Made by a program: the position numbers and the translations under genes
In this document: one piece after another, positions 1-9,529 of the stretch
Layout: every line of letters starts with the position of its first letter
Position numbering within the stretch: the stretch's first letter is position 1
The notes under the pieces: generated by a model
What the model was told of the DNA's origin: nothing
The model's database searches: none
Seen by the model: the letters and a program-made list of their open reading frames with translations, nothing else
Assembly (NCBI RefSeq): GCF_000516555.1
Contig: NZ_AZSJ01000003.1
Coordinates: 2,103,302-2,167,301 of the forward strand
DNA: 64,000 nt
Source: Afipia sp. P52-10
GTDB taxonomy: Bacteria > Pseudomonadota > Alphaproteobacteria > Rhizobiales > Xanthobacteraceae
Direction: 5' to 3'

Positions 1-29
1 TATATGCTTGGCGAGATCCAAAGGAGCGC

Positions 30-125
30 GGTTAAGCGGACCTGAACGATCACGGTTAAGCACACCTTGAGAGTTATGGTTAACCGCGCGTTGAGAGATA
101 TGGTGAACCATCGGTTAAGATCGGG
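30..125. repeat. Four 24-bp tandem repeats with CtrA-like sites, upstream of def
   Basis: Four units start at 30, 54, 78 and 102, each beginning GGTTAA or GGTGAA. Units 2 and 3 each hold TTAA-N7-TTGA (56-70 and 80-94). Unit 1 holds TTAA-N7-TGAA (32-46) and unit 4 TGAA-N7-TTAA (104-118). TTAA-N7-TTAA is the known binding pattern of the alphaproteobacterial cell-cycle regulator CtrA. The units are degenerate copies of one another, and the array lies about 70 bp before the def start, so it could be a regulatory site. It could also be a chance tandem repeat. Confidence 0.55.
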
Positions 126-194
126 GGCGCGGCGTCGTCGGCGTGCCCATTCGGCAGATTGACCGGATCATTCGCCCGGATTACATCGCCCGCC

Positions 195-707
195 ATGGCT
201 ATTCGTGACATCATCATCCTGCCGGACAAACAGTTGCGGCTCGTTTCAACGCCGGTCGAAAAGGTCACGGGGGACGTGCGCAAGCTCGCCGAGGACATGT
301 TCGAGACCATGTACGACGCGCCGGGCATCGGCCTCGCCGCGATCCAGGTCGGGGTTCCGCAGCGGCTGATCACGATGGATCTGGCCAAGAAGGAAGGGCC
401 ACCCAATCCGCGGGTGTTCATCAATCCGGAGATCACCTGGTCGTCGGAGGACCTGTCGGTCTATGAGGAAGGCTGCCTGTCGATCCCGGAATATTACGAA
501 GAGGTCGAGCGGCCGGCGAAGGTGCGGGTGCGGTTCCTGGACCTCGACGGCAAGGTGCATGAGGAGGAGGCCGAGGGCCTCTACGCCACCTGCATCCAGC
601 ACGAGATCGATCATCTCAACGGCGTGCTGTTCGTCGATTATCTGTCGAAGCTGAAGCGCGACCGCGTGCTGAAGAAGTTCACCAAGGCCGCCAAGCGCGC
701 GGAATAG
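195..707 (+). CDS. def: Peptide deformylase
   Basis: Removes the formyl group from the initiator methionine of nascent proteins in the cytosol. The 170-residue protein has all three family motifs: GIGLAAIQ (44-51), EGCLS (92-96, metal-binding Cys94) and HEIDH (136-140, metal-binding His136 and His140 with catalytic Glu137). I chose the ATG at 195 (MAIRDI...) because deformylases normally begin just before the first beta strand; the frame stays open to 159, but the extra residues have no family counterpart. It stands next to fmt, which adds the formyl group, the usual pairing. A 24-bp tandem repeat with CtrA-like sites lies upstream. Confidence 0.97.
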   Translation: MAIRDIIILPDKQLRLVSTPVEKVTGDVRKLAEDMFETMYDAPGIGLAAIQVGVPQRLITMDLAKKEGPPNPRVFINPEITWSSEDLSVYEEGCLSIPEYYEEVERPAKVRVRFLDLDGKVHEEEAEGLYATCIQHEIDHLNGVLFVDYLSKLKRDRVLKKFTKAAKRAE

Positions 708-748
708 CTCCGCCCGCTCGTTGCACCGTTGAAGGATCGGCCGACCGC

Positions 749-1681
749 ATGCCGCTGCGTCTTGTCTTCATGGGTACACCGGATTTTTCGGTGCCGACAT
801 TGCGGGCGCTGGCCGAAGCCGGCCACGAGGTCGCCGCGGTCTATACCCGTGCGCCGAAGCCCGCCGGGCGGGGCATGAAGGAGCAGGTGACGCCGGTCGA
901 ACTCGAGGCGCGCGGCCTCGGCATTCCGGTGCTGACGCCGAAGACGCTGAAAACCGAAGAAGCCCAGGCCATGTTCCGCACCCATCAGGCGGATGCGGCC
1001 GTGGTGGTGGCCTATGGATTGATCCTGCCGCAACCCATTCTCGACGCGCCGCGGCTGGGGTGTTTTAACCTGCATGCATCGTTGCTGCCGCGTTGGCGCG
1101 GGGCGGCGCCGATCAACCGCGCGATTATGGCGGGTGACGACGAGAGCGGCGTCATGGTCATGAAGATGGATGCGGGCCTCGACACCGGCGACGTGGCGAT
1201 GACAGGCCGCGTCACGATCACCGATGCGATGACCGCCGGCGACCTGCACGACATGCTGGCGGAGAGCGGCGCGCCGCTGATGGTGCGGGCGATGGATGCG
1301 CTGGCGAACGGCGAATTGCCGCTCGTGCCGCAGGCGTCGGAGGGCGCCACCTACGCGGCCAAGATCGACAAGACCGAGGCGCGGATCGACTGGATGAAGC
1401 CCGCGCGGGCGGTGCTGCGCCATTGCCATGGACTGTCGCCGTTCCCCGGCGCCTGGAGCGAGGTCGCGATCGACGGCCAGCCGGTGCGCATCAAGATTCT
1501 GCGCTGCGAACTGGCGAACGGGCTGGGTGCGCCGGGCGAGTTGCTCGATGATCGGCTCACCGTTGCTTGCGGCGCGGGCGCGATCCGCATCGTCGAACTG
1601 CAGCGCGCAGGCAAGCAGCCGATGAGCGCCGAGGTGTTTCTGCGCGGCACGCGCGTCGTGGCGGGGAGCCGGATGCAATGA
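749..1681 (+). CDS. fmt: Methionyl-tRNA formyltransferase
   Basis: Transfers a formyl group from 10-formyl-tetrahydrofolate to Met-tRNA(fMet), making the initiator tRNA. The 310-residue length is normal for the family. The N-terminal formyltransferase domain starts [12 protein letters not shown] (7-18), and the folate/catalytic motif is [16 protein letters not shown] (from Asn107, with His109). The catalytic Asp145 lies in LDTGD. The C-terminal third is the tRNA-binding oligonucleotide-fold domain. The stop codon overlaps the start of the next gene (ATGA, 1678-1681), so def-fmt-acetyltransferase-truA probably form one operon. Confidence 0.97.
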   Translation: MPLRLVFMGTPDFSVPTLRALAEAGHEVAAVYTRAPKPAGRGMKEQVTPVELEARGLGIPVLTPKTLKTEEAQAMFRTHQADAAVVVAYGLILPQPILDAPRLGCFNLHASLLPRWRGAAPINRAIMAGDDESGVMVMKMDAGLDTGDVAMTGRVTITDAMTAGDLHDMLAESGAPLMVRAMDALANGELPLVPQASEGATYAAKIDKTEARIDWMKPARAVLRHCHGLSPFPGAWSEVAIDGQPVRIKILRCELANGLGAPGELLDDRLTVACGAGAIRIVELQRAGKQPMSAEVFLRGTRVVAGSRMQ

Positions 1682-2175
1682 TCATCCGTCCCGAAGCCCC
1701 CGACGACGGCGCGGCGATCCGCGCGGTGGTTGCCGCGGCCTTCGGCCAGTTCGCCGAAGCCGATCTGATCGACGCGCTGCGCAAGGACGGCGATCTGGTG
1801 CTGTCACTGGTGGCGGCGATCGATGGCGAGATCGTCGGCCATGTCGGGTTCTCGCGGCTCTGGATCGCGCAAGACGGCCAGCGTCTGCCCGGCATTGCGC
1901 TCGCGCCGGTGTCGGTGCTGCCGCGGCTCCAGCGCAACGGAGTAGGTCGCGCCCTGATCGGCGCCGGCCATCTGCGGCTGAAGACGGCGGGCGAAGGCAT
2001 CGTCTTCGTGCTCGGCGATCCGGCCTACTATCAGCGTTTCGGGTTTTCGGCGGCCGCAGCGGCGCCGTTCGCCTGCGTGTATCAGGGCGAATACCTGCAG
2101 GCGCTGCGGCTCGCGGCGGATGCGCCGGTTGTGGGGACGGTGACCTATGCGCCCGCCTTCGGCGCGCTGGAATAG
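1678..2175 (+). CDS. GNAT-family N-acetyltransferase (YhbS-like)
   Basis: A 165-residue acetyl-CoA-dependent acyltransferase of the GNAT fold; substrate unknown. The N-terminus [18 protein letters not shown] is typical of the family. The acetyl-CoA motif is [15 protein letters not shown] (about 81-95), followed by [11 protein letters not shown], which is characteristic of the YhbS-like subgroup. The ATG at 1678 overlaps the fmt stop by 4 bp and fits the family start; the frame is open further upstream, but only inside fmt. It lies between fmt and truA and is likely co-transcribed with them. Confidence 0.85.
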   Translation: MIIRPEAPDDGAAIRAVVAAAFGQFAEADLIDALRKDGDLVLSLVAAIDGEIVGHVGFSRLWIAQDGQRLPGIALAPVSVLPRLQRNGVGRALIGAGHLRLKTAGEGIVFVLGDPAYYQRFGFSAAAAAPFACVYQGEYLQALRLAADAPVVGTVTYAPAFGALE

Positions 2176-2180
2176 CCGCC

Positions 2181-2918
2181 GTGCCGCGCTTCAAGCTCAC
2201 CATCGAATATGACGGCGCGCCGTTTCGCGGCTGGCAGGTGCAGGAGAACGATCTCACCGTGCAGGGCGTGCTGGAGCAGGCGGCGAAGGCGCTCTGCGGC
2301 GAAGCCGTGCGCGTGCACGGAGCAGGCCGCACCGATGCCGGCGTGCATGCGAAAGGACAGGTCGCGCATATCGACCTGGCGAAGCCGTTCCGCACCGATC
2401 AGGTGCGCGATGCGATGAACGCGCATCTGCGGCCGCACCCGGTGGCGGTCCTGAGCGCCGAGCTCGTGCCGGAGACGTTCGAAGCACGCTTCTCGGCGAT
2501 CAGGCGCCACTACCTCTATCGCATCGTCAACCGCCGGGCCGATCTGACGCTGGCGCTGGGTCAGGCATGGCGCGTGCCGAAGCCGCTCGATACCGACGCG
2601 ATGCACGCGGCCGCGCAGCAGTTGCTCGGCAGGCACGATTTCACGACGTTCCGCGCCGCCGAGTGCCAGGCGAAGTCGCCGGAGAAGACGCTGGACCAGC
2701 TCGATGTGGTGCGCCACGGTGACGTCGTCAGCGTGATCACCTCGGCGCGCTCGTTCCTGCACAATCAGGTGCGCTCGATGGTCGGCTCGCTGGTTTGGGT
2801 CGGCGAAGGACGGTGGAGCAAGGCCGATCTGAAGCGGGCGCTCGATGCGAAGGATCGCACCGCTTGCGGTCCGGTGGCGCCGCCGGACGGGCTCTATCTG
2901 ATGCGCGTCGACTACTAG
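2181..2918 (+). CDS. truA: tRNA pseudouridine(38-40) synthase TruA
   Basis: Converts uridines 38-40 in the tRNA anticodon arm to pseudouridine. The 245-residue protein begins with GTG at 2181 ([18 protein letters not shown]), the standard family N-terminus. The catalytic aspartate is Asp52 in [14 protein letters not shown], and [18 protein letters not shown] is the conserved C-terminal motif. It starts 5 bp after the acetyltransferase stop. Its own TAG stop (2916-2918) lies inside the CTAG at the edge of the palindromic element that follows. Confidence 0.96.
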   Translation: MPRFKLTIEYDGAPFRGWQVQENDLTVQGVLEQAAKALCGEAVRVHGAGRTDAGVHAKGQVAHIDLAKPFRTDQVRDAMNAHLRPHPVAVLSAELVPETFEARFSAIRRHYLYRIVNRRADLTLALGQAWRVPKPLDTDAMHAAAQQLLGRHDFTTFRAAECQAKSPEKTLDQLDVVRHGDVVSVITSARSFLHNQVRSMVGSLVWVGEGRWSKADLKRALDAKDRTACGPVAPPDGLYLMRVDY

Positions 2919-3080
2919 TGGATCAAAAAAATTCGCACCAGCGTTTCCGCGAGTTCGTCGTGCGAATTTTTGATCCAGAATCGACACTAGAATCATAAAT
3001 TTGCTAGTGTCCTTATCGAATCCGGAATTCGCTCTGAGCGTGCTGCAAAGTGCAGCAAACTTTGGATTCGGGACACTAGC
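2915..3080. repeat. Double palindromic intergenic element between convergent truA and nucleosidase genes
   Basis: Two adjacent palindromic units fill the gap. Unit 1 (2915-2990) runs from CTAGTG to CACTAG and contains a long stem: GGATCAAAAA... (from 2920) pairs with ...TTTTTGATCC (to 2976). Unit 2 (3003-3080) is bounded by GCTAGTGTCC and GGACACTAGC, with inner arms GAATCC/GGATTC and a perfect hairpin TGCTGCA-AAG-TGCAGCA (3041-3057). The outer CTAG of unit 1 supplies the truA stop, and that of unit 2 supplies the stop of the opposing gene. It may act as a bidirectional terminator. I recall similar dispersed palindromes in this family of bacteria but cannot verify that here. Confidence 0.75.
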
Positions 3081-3636
3081 CCACGATCGCCTTCAGCGCG
3101 TCCCAGAACAGGCTCTCGCCGCTCGCCACATTGGCGGTCCACTCGTGCGCGGCGAAGTCGTTGGCATCGTCGGTGATGAACTTGAAGGCGCGCCACGGCA
3201 CGCCGAGCCGGTTGCAGACCAGCGCCACCGCATAGAGCTCCATGTCGACGAGATGGATGCCGTTCTCGATCAGCCAGGGATCGACGGTGGTGACGAAGCT
3301 GTCGCCGGTGCCGCAGACGATGCGACCGAAGCCCGATTCGAGAAACACCGGATCCTTTGAGAACGGCGTGGTGCCGCGCGGCGAGAGCGGCTCGGTCATC
3401 ATGTCGCGCTGGACCACCTTGGCGATCTCCAACAGCCCGCTGAGTCCCTCGGAGATCTTGCCGGCGGTGCCGTAGTTGACCACCAGCACCGGCTTGGCTT
3501 TCAGGATGGCCTGTGCCGTCGCGAGCGCGGCATTGACCTTGCCGACGCCGGTATAGGCCACCTCGACGCCGGGCAGCGCGTTGCTGTCGGACAGTTCATC
3601 CCTCAGCGCCGCGAGGACGAGAATCTTGCCGCTCAT
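3076..3636 (-). CDS. MTA/SAH nucleosidase-like phosphorylase
   Basis: A 186-residue protein of the purine-nucleoside-phosphorylase fold. It starts [15 protein letters not shown] and has the family features [14 protein letters not shown] (substrate loop), [10 protein letters not shown], the substrate-binding [11 protein letters not shown] and the catalytic-region ITDDAN. It probably hydrolyses the glycosidic bond of methylthioadenosine, S-adenosylhomocysteine or a related nucleoside, but the exact substrate is not clear. It is shorter than the E. coli enzyme. The ATG at 3636 overlaps the dapE stop by 4 bp, so the two are coupled. Its TAG stop comes from the flanking palindromic element. Confidence 0.8.
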   Translation of the reverse strand: MSGKILVLAALRDELSDSNALPGVEVAYTGVGKVNAALATAQAILKAKPVLVVNYGTAGKISEGLSGLLEIAKVVQRDMMTEPLSPRGTTPFSKDPVFLESGFGRIVCGTGDSFVTTVDPWLIENGIHLVDMELYAVALVCNRLGVPWRAFKFITDDANDFAAHEWTANVASGESLFWDALKAIVG

Positions 3637-4787
3637 GCGAAGTAGCGATCCAGGATGCCGCGATAGATCGTCGTCAGCCGCTCGAGATCCTTCACCGGAA
3701 CGCGCTCGTCGATCTGGTGCATGGTCTGGCCGACCAGGCCGAATTCCAGCACCGGACAGTAATGCGAGATGAAGCGGGCGTCGGAGGTGCCGCCGCCGGT
3801 GTTGAGGTCCGGCTTGCGGCCGGTGATCTCGGCGATCGCGGCCACCACCATATCGGTGAACGGGCCGGGCTTGGTGATGAAGACGTTGGAGTTGGAGGGC
3901 TCCCACACGATGTGCTGGCGGATGCGGTTGCCCGCTGCCTTGGCGGCGCGGCTTTCGACCAGCTCCTTCAGCGACTCTTGCGTGTGCTCGCTGTTGTAGC
4001 GGATGTTGAAGCGGGCTCGCGCCTGCGCGGGGATCACGTTCCACGCCTTGTTGCCGACATCGATCGAGACGAACTCCAGGTTGGACGCCTGGAAATGCGC
4101 GTTGCCATGATCGAGCGGCTCCTCGTCGAGGGCGGTGATCAGCGCCGACAGGTCGGGCAGCGGGTTGGCCGCGCGGTGCGGATAGGCGACGTGGCCCTGG
4201 GTGCCATCCACGATCAGGGTGCCGGAGAGCGAGCCCCTACGGCCGACCTTGATGCAGTCGCCGAGCTCCTCGACATTGCTCGGCTCGCCGAGGATGCAGT
4301 GGTCGAATTTTTCGCCGCGCTCGGCTGCCCATTGCAAGAGCTTGATGGTGCCGTTCACCGCGACGTCTTCCTCGTCGCCGGTGATCAGGAACGAGATCGA
4401 GCCCTTCAGCTGGCCGCCATTGGCTTTCAGATAATCCAGCACGGCGGCGACCGAGCAGGCGATGCCGCCCTTCATGTCCACGGCGCCGCGGCCGTACATG
4501 ACCCCGTCCTTCACCTCGCCGGAGAACGGCGGCAGCGTCCATGACGCTTCGTCGCCGGGCGGCACCACGTCGGTATGGCCTGCGAACATCAGGTGCGGCG
4601 CTGCGGTGCCGATGCGCGCATAGAGATTGTCGATGTCGGCTGTGCCGGGCTCGGAGAAGGTGACGCGGTGGGTCTCGAATCCGGCTTCTTTCAGCAGCGT
4701 CTCCAGCACGCCGAGCGCACCGGCATCGGCGGGCGTAACGGAGGGGCAGCGGACGAGATCGCGAAGGATGGAAAGACTGTCTGTCAT
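3633..4787 (-). CDS. dapE: Succinyl-diaminopimelate desuccinylase
   Basis: Hydrolyses N-succinyl-LL-diaminopimelate in lysine and peptidoglycan-precursor synthesis. The 384-residue M20-family metallohydrolase has His71 and Asp73 in [11 protein letters not shown], Asp104 in [10 protein letters not shown], and the catalytic base and ligand Glu139/Glu140 in [16 protein letters not shown] belongs to the dimerisation domain, and the C-terminus carries the last metal ligand in a [11 protein letters not shown] context. The ATG at 4787 follows a GGAGGAG ribosome site. dapD, from the same pathway, lies 2 kb upstream on the same strand but separated by other genes. Confidence 0.96.
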   Translation of the reverse strand: MTDSLSILRDLVRCPSVTPADAGALGVLETLLKEAGFETHRVTFSEPGTADIDNLYARIGTAAPHLMFAGHTDVVPPGDEASWTLPPFSGEVKDGVMYGRGAVDMKGGIACSVAAVLDYLKANGGQLKGSISFLITGDEEDVAVNGTIKLLQWAAERGEKFDHCILGEPSNVEELGDCIKVGRRGSLSGTLIVDGTQGHVAYPHRAANPLPDLSALITALDEEPLDHGNAHFQASNLEFVSIDVGNKAWNVIPAQARARFNIRYNSEHTQESLKELVESRAAKAAGNRIRQHIVWEPSNSNVFITKPGPFTDMVVAAIAEITGRKPDLNTGGGTSDARFISHYCPVLEFGLVGQTMHQIDERVPVKDLERLTTIYRGILDRYFA

Positions 4788-4888
4788 GGCTCCTCCGCTT
4801 AACACAGGGCAGGTCCCGGCGTCATCAAACTGATATGCAGGGCTTGCTACCGGGTACAGGTTTTTGCGTTTCGACGGGCAGGAAGACG

Positions 4889-6100
4889 ATGCGCGCCTCG
4901 GGAGCCGGCAAGACGCTTGTCGGTGCATTATGCGTTCTTTCGGTGGCCCAGCTCGCCGGCTGGGGCACCATCGGCCTGCCGGCCATCGTCGGCCGGACGA
5001 TGGCCGCCGATCTGCATATGGACGTCGCCGCGGTGTTCGCGGGAACGACCGTGCTGTTCGTGGTGATGGGGCTGATCGCGCCATGGCTGGCGCAGCCATT
5101 CGTGCGGTTCGGCACCCGCCGGGTGATGGCTGCGGGGACGCTCGGCACGGCGCTGGGCCTGGTGGCGCTGGCGCTGGCGCGCGGGCCGGTGTCGTATTTC
5201 GCCGCCTGGGCCGTGCTCGGTATCGGCGGCGCGGCGACGCTGACGACTGCCGCGCATATTGCGCTGAACGAGATCGCCGGCCGCAGCGCCCGGAGTGCCA
5301 TCGGCGCCCTGATGCTGGTGACGGGTCTGTCGTCGAGCGTGTTCTGGCCGATCACCGCCGTCCTGTCCGATGCGATCGGCTGGCGCGGGACATGTATCGT
5401 CTATGCGCTGGGGATGGCGATCGTCTGCTGCCCGCTGTACCTGTTCGGTTTGCCGCGCCCGGCAGCGGCGACAGATGTTGCGGACGCGCCGGCGCGGGTT
5501 GCCGCGCAGCCGCGCGCGCCCGTGGCGGCTGGCACGTTCTATCTCGTTCTCGCGGCGATCGTGCCGAACAGCTTCGTCACGTTCGGACTCGCCTCGGTGG
5601 TGATCGAGCTGTTGAAGGCGAAAGGCCTGCCGGCGGCGGAGGCGATTGCGTTCGGCTCGTCGCTCGGTGTGCTGCAGGTCAGCGGCCGGCTGATCGATTT
5701 TCTCGGCGGTGGCCGCTGGGACGGAGTGACCACCGGACTCCTGGCGGCGGCACTCCTGCCGCTGGCGCTGGCGGTGCTGCTGCTCGGTGGCGGCTCATAT
5801 GCGACGGTTGCCGCATTCGTCGTGCTGTACGGACTTGCCAGCGGCGCGCTCGCCGTCGCGCGCGCGACCATTCCGCTCGTGTTCTACGATCAGGCCGATT
5901 ACGCCAAGGCGGCCTCGCGGATCGCGCTGCCGCTGAATGTCATCTCCGCGCTGTCGCCGCCGATTCTTGCAAGCGTGCTCACGCGGTTCGGCAGCGGTGC
6001 GCTGCTTGGTCTGACGCTGCTGTGCTCATGCACGGCACTGCCGATGCTGATCCTGCTGGCGCGCCGCCGTCCTGCATGGGGCACCGCAGCCGGCGCGTAG
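4889..6100 (+). CDS. Major facilitator superfamily transporter
   Basis: A 403-residue integral membrane protein with about twelve hydrophobic segments, beginning [31 protein letters not shown]. The loop between the second and third segments holds [11 protein letters not shown], matching the conserved MFS loop motif. A hydrophilic Ala-rich stretch near residue 200 separates the two six-helix halves. I chose the ATG at 4889 because AGGA stands 5 bp upstream; an in-frame start at 4835 lacks a site. Substrate unknown. It is divergent from dapE and convergent with the DUF805 gene. Confidence 0.85.
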   Translation: MRASGAGKTLVGALCVLSVAQLAGWGTIGLPAIVGRTMAADLHMDVAAVFAGTTVLFVVMGLIAPWLAQPFVRFGTRRVMAAGTLGTALGLVALALARGPVSYFAAWAVLGIGGAATLTTAAHIALNEIAGRSARSAIGALMLVTGLSSSVFWPITAVLSDAIGWRGTCIVYALGMAIVCCPLYLFGLPRPAAATDVADAPARVAAQPRAPVAAGTFYLVLAAIVPNSFVTFGLASVVIELLKAKGLPAAEAIAFGSSLGVLQVSGRLIDFLGGGRWDGVTTGLLAAALLPLALAVLLLGGGSYATVAAFVVLYGLASGALAVARATIPLVFYDQADYAKAASRIALPLNVISALSPPILASVLTRFGSGALLGLTLLCSCTALPMLILLARRRPAWGTAAGA

Positions 6101-6110
6101 CTGGAAAGCG

Positions 6111-6569
6111 TTAGCGCGCCAGCGGATCGGGCCCGTAGGCATTCGCACCCGCGGTTCCCTTCAGCAGTGCGATCTCGACAAAGCCCCAGAGCAAGATCGC
6201 GAGGCTCACGCCTGCGACCGCAAGCCCGCCGAAATCGTCGAGATACAGCCACGCGATACCGAGCGCGATCGGTACCAGCCAGTACAGCACGATCCACCAG
6301 GCCGAGCGGGCGCGGTCGTGCAGCCGCTTCACGGCGACCGCGAAGCCGGTCCACAGGCTGAAGGCGATCGCGGTGAATCCGCTGATGCCGAACAACAGGC
6401 TGATCCTGCTCAGGCCGTCGAAGCTTTCGACGCTGTCGCGCAGGATGTTGGCGAGAACGATGAAGGCGATCCAGACGACGATGTTGGCGAGGATCACCAG
6501 CCAGTATTTTGCGCGGTTCACTCGGCCGCCAAATCCGAAGAATGCGGTTTTCCAATTCATAGGTTTCAT
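6111..6569 (-). CDS. DUF805 family membrane protein
   Basis: A 152-residue membrane protein beginning MKPMNWKTAFFGFGGRVNRAKYW, the usual DUF805 N-terminus (the FxGRxxRxxYW pattern). Four hydrophobic segments follow, with the conserved KRLHDRARSAWW between the second and third. The function of DUF805 is unknown. An AGGTGA ribosome site precedes the ATG at 6569; a second in-frame ATG at 6560 is possible. It is convergent with the MFS gene, with only 10 bp between their stops. Confidence 0.88.
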   Translation of the reverse strand: MKPMNWKTAFFGFGGRVNRAKYWLVILANIVVWIAFIVLANILRDSVESFDGLSRISLLFGISGFTAIAFSLWTGFAVAVKRLHDRARSAWWIVLYWLVPIALGIAWLYLDDFGGLAVAGVSLAILLWGFVEIALLKGTAGANAYGPDPLAR

Positions 6570-6687
6570 AAGTCACCTGCCTTAGCGGCCGGCAAGCTCG
6601 CTGCTTCGGGAGGTTCTGACAAGCAAAGCAATCGAAAATGTGTGTCTCCGCCGGACGTATTGAAGTGCGGTGGAGCAATAACTAAAT

Positions 6688-6718
6688 CGTCCGCCCTTCG
6701 ATGGCCGAGGGGCGGACG
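6688..6718 (-). terminator. Rho-independent terminator of dapD
   Basis: A perfect 9-bp stem, CGTCCGCCC (6688-6696) with GGGCGGACG (6710-6718). On the minus strand it is followed by ATTTAGTTATT, a loose T-rich tract. It lies 29 bp past the dapD stop. Confidence 0.75.
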
Positions 6719-6746
6719 CTGGCAGCAATAGCGGTTGTGGGTGTGA

Positions 6747-7592
6747 TCAGTCGCGCAGCAATTCGTTGATGCTGGTTTTGGCGCGGGTGCGCTCGTCGAC
6801 GGTCTTGACGATCACCGCACAATAAAGTGAGGGGCCGGGCGCGCCGTTCGGCAGCGGTTTGCCGGGCAACGAACCCGGCACGACCACCGAATATTCGGGA
6901 ACTTCGCCGATGTGGATCTCGCCGGTGTCGCGGTTGACGATCTTGGTCGAGGCGCCGAGGAACACGCCCATCGACAGCACCGCGCCCTTGCGCACGATCA
7001 CGCCTTCGGCGACTTCCGACCGCGCGCCGATGAAGCAATCGTCTTCGATGATCACCGGTTCGGCCTGCAGCGGTTCGAGCACGCCGCCGATGCCGACGCC
7101 GCCGGAGATGTGCACGCGCTTGCCGATCTGCGCGCAGGAGCCGACCGTCGCCCAGGTGTCGACCATGGTGCTCTCGTCCACATAGGCGCCGAGGTTGACG
7201 AACGACGGCATCAGCACGACGTTGCGGGCGATGAAGGCGGAGCGGCGAACCACGGCGCCCGGCACCGCACGGAAGCCGGCGTCACGGAAGCGGTTCGGCC
7301 CCCAGCCTTCGAATTTGGAGGGCACCTTGTCCCACCAGGTCGCCTGACCCGGGCCGCCGGGAATCACGTCCATGTCGTTGAGGCGGAAGGAGAGCAGCAC
7401 GGCCTTCTTCAGCCACTGATGCACCTTCCATTTGCCATCGGTCTGACGCTCGGCGACCCGCGCCTCGCCCTTGTCCATCAGCTCCAGCGCGGAATCGACC
7501 GCGTCGCGCACTTCGCCTTTCGTGGACGTGCTGACGGTGTCGCGCGCCTCGAAGGCATTGGTGACGGCGGCTTCCAGAGCAGTCGTGGACAT
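6747..7592 (-). CDS. dapD: 2,3,4,5-tetrahydropyridine-2,6-dicarboxylate N-succinyltransferase
   Basis: Succinylates tetrahydrodipicolinate using succinyl-CoA, the committed step of the succinylase branch of lysine/diaminopimelate synthesis. The 281-residue length is normal. The C-terminal half is a left-handed beta helix of hexapeptide repeats (for example [21 protein letters not shown] and [23 protein letters not shown]). The conserved YDKVP-type segment appears as [14 protein letters not shown]. It is transcribed alone, followed by a clear terminator. dapE, which acts later in the pathway, lies on the same strand. Confidence 0.97.
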   Translation of the reverse strand: MSTTALEAAVTNAFEARDTVSTSTKGEVRDAVDSALELMDKGEARVAERQTDGKWKVHQWLKKAVLLSFRLNDMDVIPGGPGQATWWDKVPSKFEGWGPNRFRDAGFRAVPGAVVRRSAFIARNVVLMPSFVNLGAYVDESTMVDTWATVGSCAQIGKRVHISGGVGIGGVLEPLQAEPVIIEDDCFIGARSEVAEGVIVRKGAVLSMGVFLGASTKIVNRDTGEIHIGEVPEYSVVVPGSLPGKPLPNGAPGPSLYCAVIVKTVDERTRAKTSINELLRD

Positions 7593-7712
7593 TACAGTTT
7601 CCTTGGCAGGTGAGATTTGAAGAGACCGGCGGGCTTTTTCGGAAGTTAGGCCTGCGGAGTCAAGCCGAGCGCGTAGGTCCTCCCCGGCTGGCAGGGAAAG
7701 GGGGCGCCGAAA

Positions 7713-8426
7713 TCAGGGCTGTTTTCGCGGCACCAGCGGGATCGCTGCGAGAAAGCCAGCCAGATTGTCGGTGACGTGATCGACATGGGCCGCGTCACGT
7801 CCTTCCAACTCCCATGGCTGCCGCTCCACTGCCCGGTTCGCCTCGGGCACGACCAGCACGGTGGTCATGCCGAAGCGGTGCGGCACCTCGAGATTGCGCG
7901 CGAGATCCTCGAACATCGCCGCGCGGGACGGCTCGATCGCATGCCGGGCGAAGAACCGCTGGTAGGTCGCGGCTGACGGCTTCGGCTCGAACTCGGCCTC
8001 GATGATGCCGAAGATGTCCTCGAAATGCGGGTCAATGCCGAGCCGCTTCAGCACAGCATTGGCATGCTCGCGGGTGCCGTTGGTGAGGATCAGCTTGCGC
8101 CCGGGCAGTTGCGCGATCGCAGTGCCGAGTGCCACGTCCGGCTGCAGCGGCGAATGGTCGATCGCATGCACGTAGTTCAGATAATCGTGGGCGTCGAGGC
8201 CGTGCTCGGTCATCAGCCCGCGCATCGTCGTGCCGTAGCGCCTGTAGAGATCCTTCTGCAGCAGGAAGGCTTCTTCCGGCGGCAGCTTGAGGAAATCGGC
8301 CACGTAGTCGCGGATGCGCACATCGACCTGCTGCCACAGGTTGATGTGATGCGGGTAGAGCGTGTTGTCGAGGTCGAACACCCATGTCTCGACGTGATCG
8401 AAGCCGCGCGCAGGAAAACCGGTCAT
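7713..8426 (-). CDS. HAD-family hydrolase, pyrimidine 5'-nucleotidase type
   Basis: A 237-residue haloacid-dehalogenase-fold phosphatase. The catalytic motif is VFDLDNTLYP (Asp18 nucleophile, Asp20 acid/base). LILTNGT is motif II, and the KPS...MFEDLARNL region carries motifs III and IV. The DNTLY signature and cap region match proteins annotated as pyrimidine 5'-nucleotidases (SDT1/YjjG-like), which dephosphorylate UMP and CMP or clear damaged nucleotides. I prefer the ATG at 8426 (MTGFPARGFDHV), which has AAGG 5 bp upstream; an ATG at 8438 is also possible. It is downstream of argB and the DUF1036 gene on the same strand. Confidence 0.85.
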   Translation of the reverse strand: MTGFPARGFDHVETWVFDLDNTLYPHHINLWQQVDVRIRDYVADFLKLPPEEAFLLQKDLYRRYGTTMRGLMTEHGLDAHDYLNYVHAIDHSPLQPDVALGTAIAQLPGRKLILTNGTREHANAVLKRLGIDPHFEDIFGIIEAEFEPKPSAATYQRFFARHAIEPSRAAMFEDLARNLEVPHRFGMTTVLVVPEANRAVERQPWELEGRDAAHVDHVTDNLAGFLAAIPLVPRKQP

Positions 8427-8473
8427 CGGAGCCTTCATCGTCTCGTGTTGAGCCCGCGTGTGCCGCATCCTCG

Positions 8474-9529
8474 TCACGGCATTGTCAGGCGCAGCGTCTT
8501 GCCGTCCTCGCCAGCCAGATCGACGGAGCCGAAACCCGTGGATGCGAAGCCGCGCGTTCCGCAATCGCCCTGCTCGTTGATCTCGAACTTGCTGTCACGG
8601 GTGCAGAGCGTGGTCGGGCCACCCCATACCAACGGCTTGCCGGCCACCGCAATGCCGCGGCCCTCGGCATCGACCGCTTCGGCGAAGCTGAAGATGCGCT
8701 TCGGCTGCCCCGCGATGTCCGGGTGCAGGCATTTGCCCGGCTCGATGCGGTACCAGCCGCGGGTGACGATCGCTTTGCCGTCATCGGCGCCGATCGCTGC
8801 CATCACCCGGTGCGGAGTGTCGTTGCACCAGGTCAGTCCGTGCGTCGAGGGCGCCTGCACGGCGGCGATCATGGTGTCGAAGAAGGTCGGCGCATTCACC
8901 GTCTCCGCGGACAGGCTGCGGTCGCGCAGGAACTTGCCGAGCGCGTTCTGGGTCTTCGGCCCGTCGACGCCGTCGATCGGGGCCGCGTCGTAGCCGGCGA
9001 TCACCAGCAGCCGCTGGATTGCCGCGAGCCGCGCCTGCTCGTCGTCGTATTCAGCGCCCTCGGCGAGATAGGCGACGGTGTGGCCGTCCGCGTCCAGAGC
9101 CGGTTTGACCTCGGAGAAGGCGGCCGCGGTCTGGCCGCTGCGGCAGTTGCGGGCGGCGGCGATGACGAAGTTGCCCTGGGCGATGCACAGGGTGTCGGAG
9201 CCGTTCTGCGGGGTCGGCGAGGCGCCATAGACGGCGAGCGCTCGCGCATGCAGCAGCAGGCGATCGGCATTGATGTTGCCCTGGGCGACCACGCGGCACT
9301 GCGCCGGATCGATCCGGAACCAGCCGCGAGTGGCGGTCGCGCCCTTGTCGTCGATGCCGATCGCAGCCTCGACCACGTAGCTCATGCGATTGCAGAGCTT
9401 GAGATCGGCGCGCGCGGGGCTGACGGAGGCGAGGCTCGCACCGAGGATCGCGAAGGCACCGGCGCACAGCGCCGTCGCGCCTCTGAGGAGGTCTGCGACG
9501 GACGCGCCGGGTTGGCTGCGGGCGATCAC
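8474..9529 (-). CDS. Secreted DUF1036 protein with two DUF1036 copies
   Basis: A 351-residue protein with a signal-like N-terminus (a hydrophobic stretch ending SPARAD near residue 42). Two copies of the DUF1036 domain follow. The first begins [17 protein letters not shown] with [12 protein letters not shown]; the second begins [17 protein letters not shown] with [12 protein letters not shown]. Between them, near [19 protein letters not shown], is a stretch like a peptidoglycan-binding repeat. Function unknown; an export and cell-envelope role is inferred. The GTG at 9529 overlaps the argB stop (GTGA), so translation is probably coupled. The frame stays open upstream inside argB, but that part is not plausible protein. 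Confidence 0.8.
   Translation of the reverse strand: MIARSQPGASVADLLRGATALCAGAFAILGASLASVSPARADLKLCNRMSYVVEAAIGIDDKGATATRGWFRIDPAQCRVVAQGNINADRLLLHARALAVYGASPTPQNGSDTLCIAQGNFVIAAARNCRSGQTAAAFSEVKPALDADGHTVAYLAEGAEYDDEQARLAAIQRLLVIAGYDAAPIDGVDGPKTQNALGKFLRDRSLSAETVNAPTFFDTMIAAVQAPSTHGLTWCNDTPHRVMAAIGADDGKAIVTRGWYRIEPGKCLHPDIAGQPKRIFSFAEAVDAEGRGIAVAGKPLVWGGPTTLCTRDSKFEINEQGDCGTRGFASTGFGSVDLAGEDGKTLRLTMP

Noticed and set aside
638-1678. A minus-strand frame of about 346 residues
   Set aside because: It is antisense to fmt and shows no domain.
4864-6114. A second plus-strand frame overlapping the MFS transporter
   Set aside because: The overlapping frame gives a sequence of Arg, Gly and Ala without hydrophobic segments, unlike the real membrane protein.
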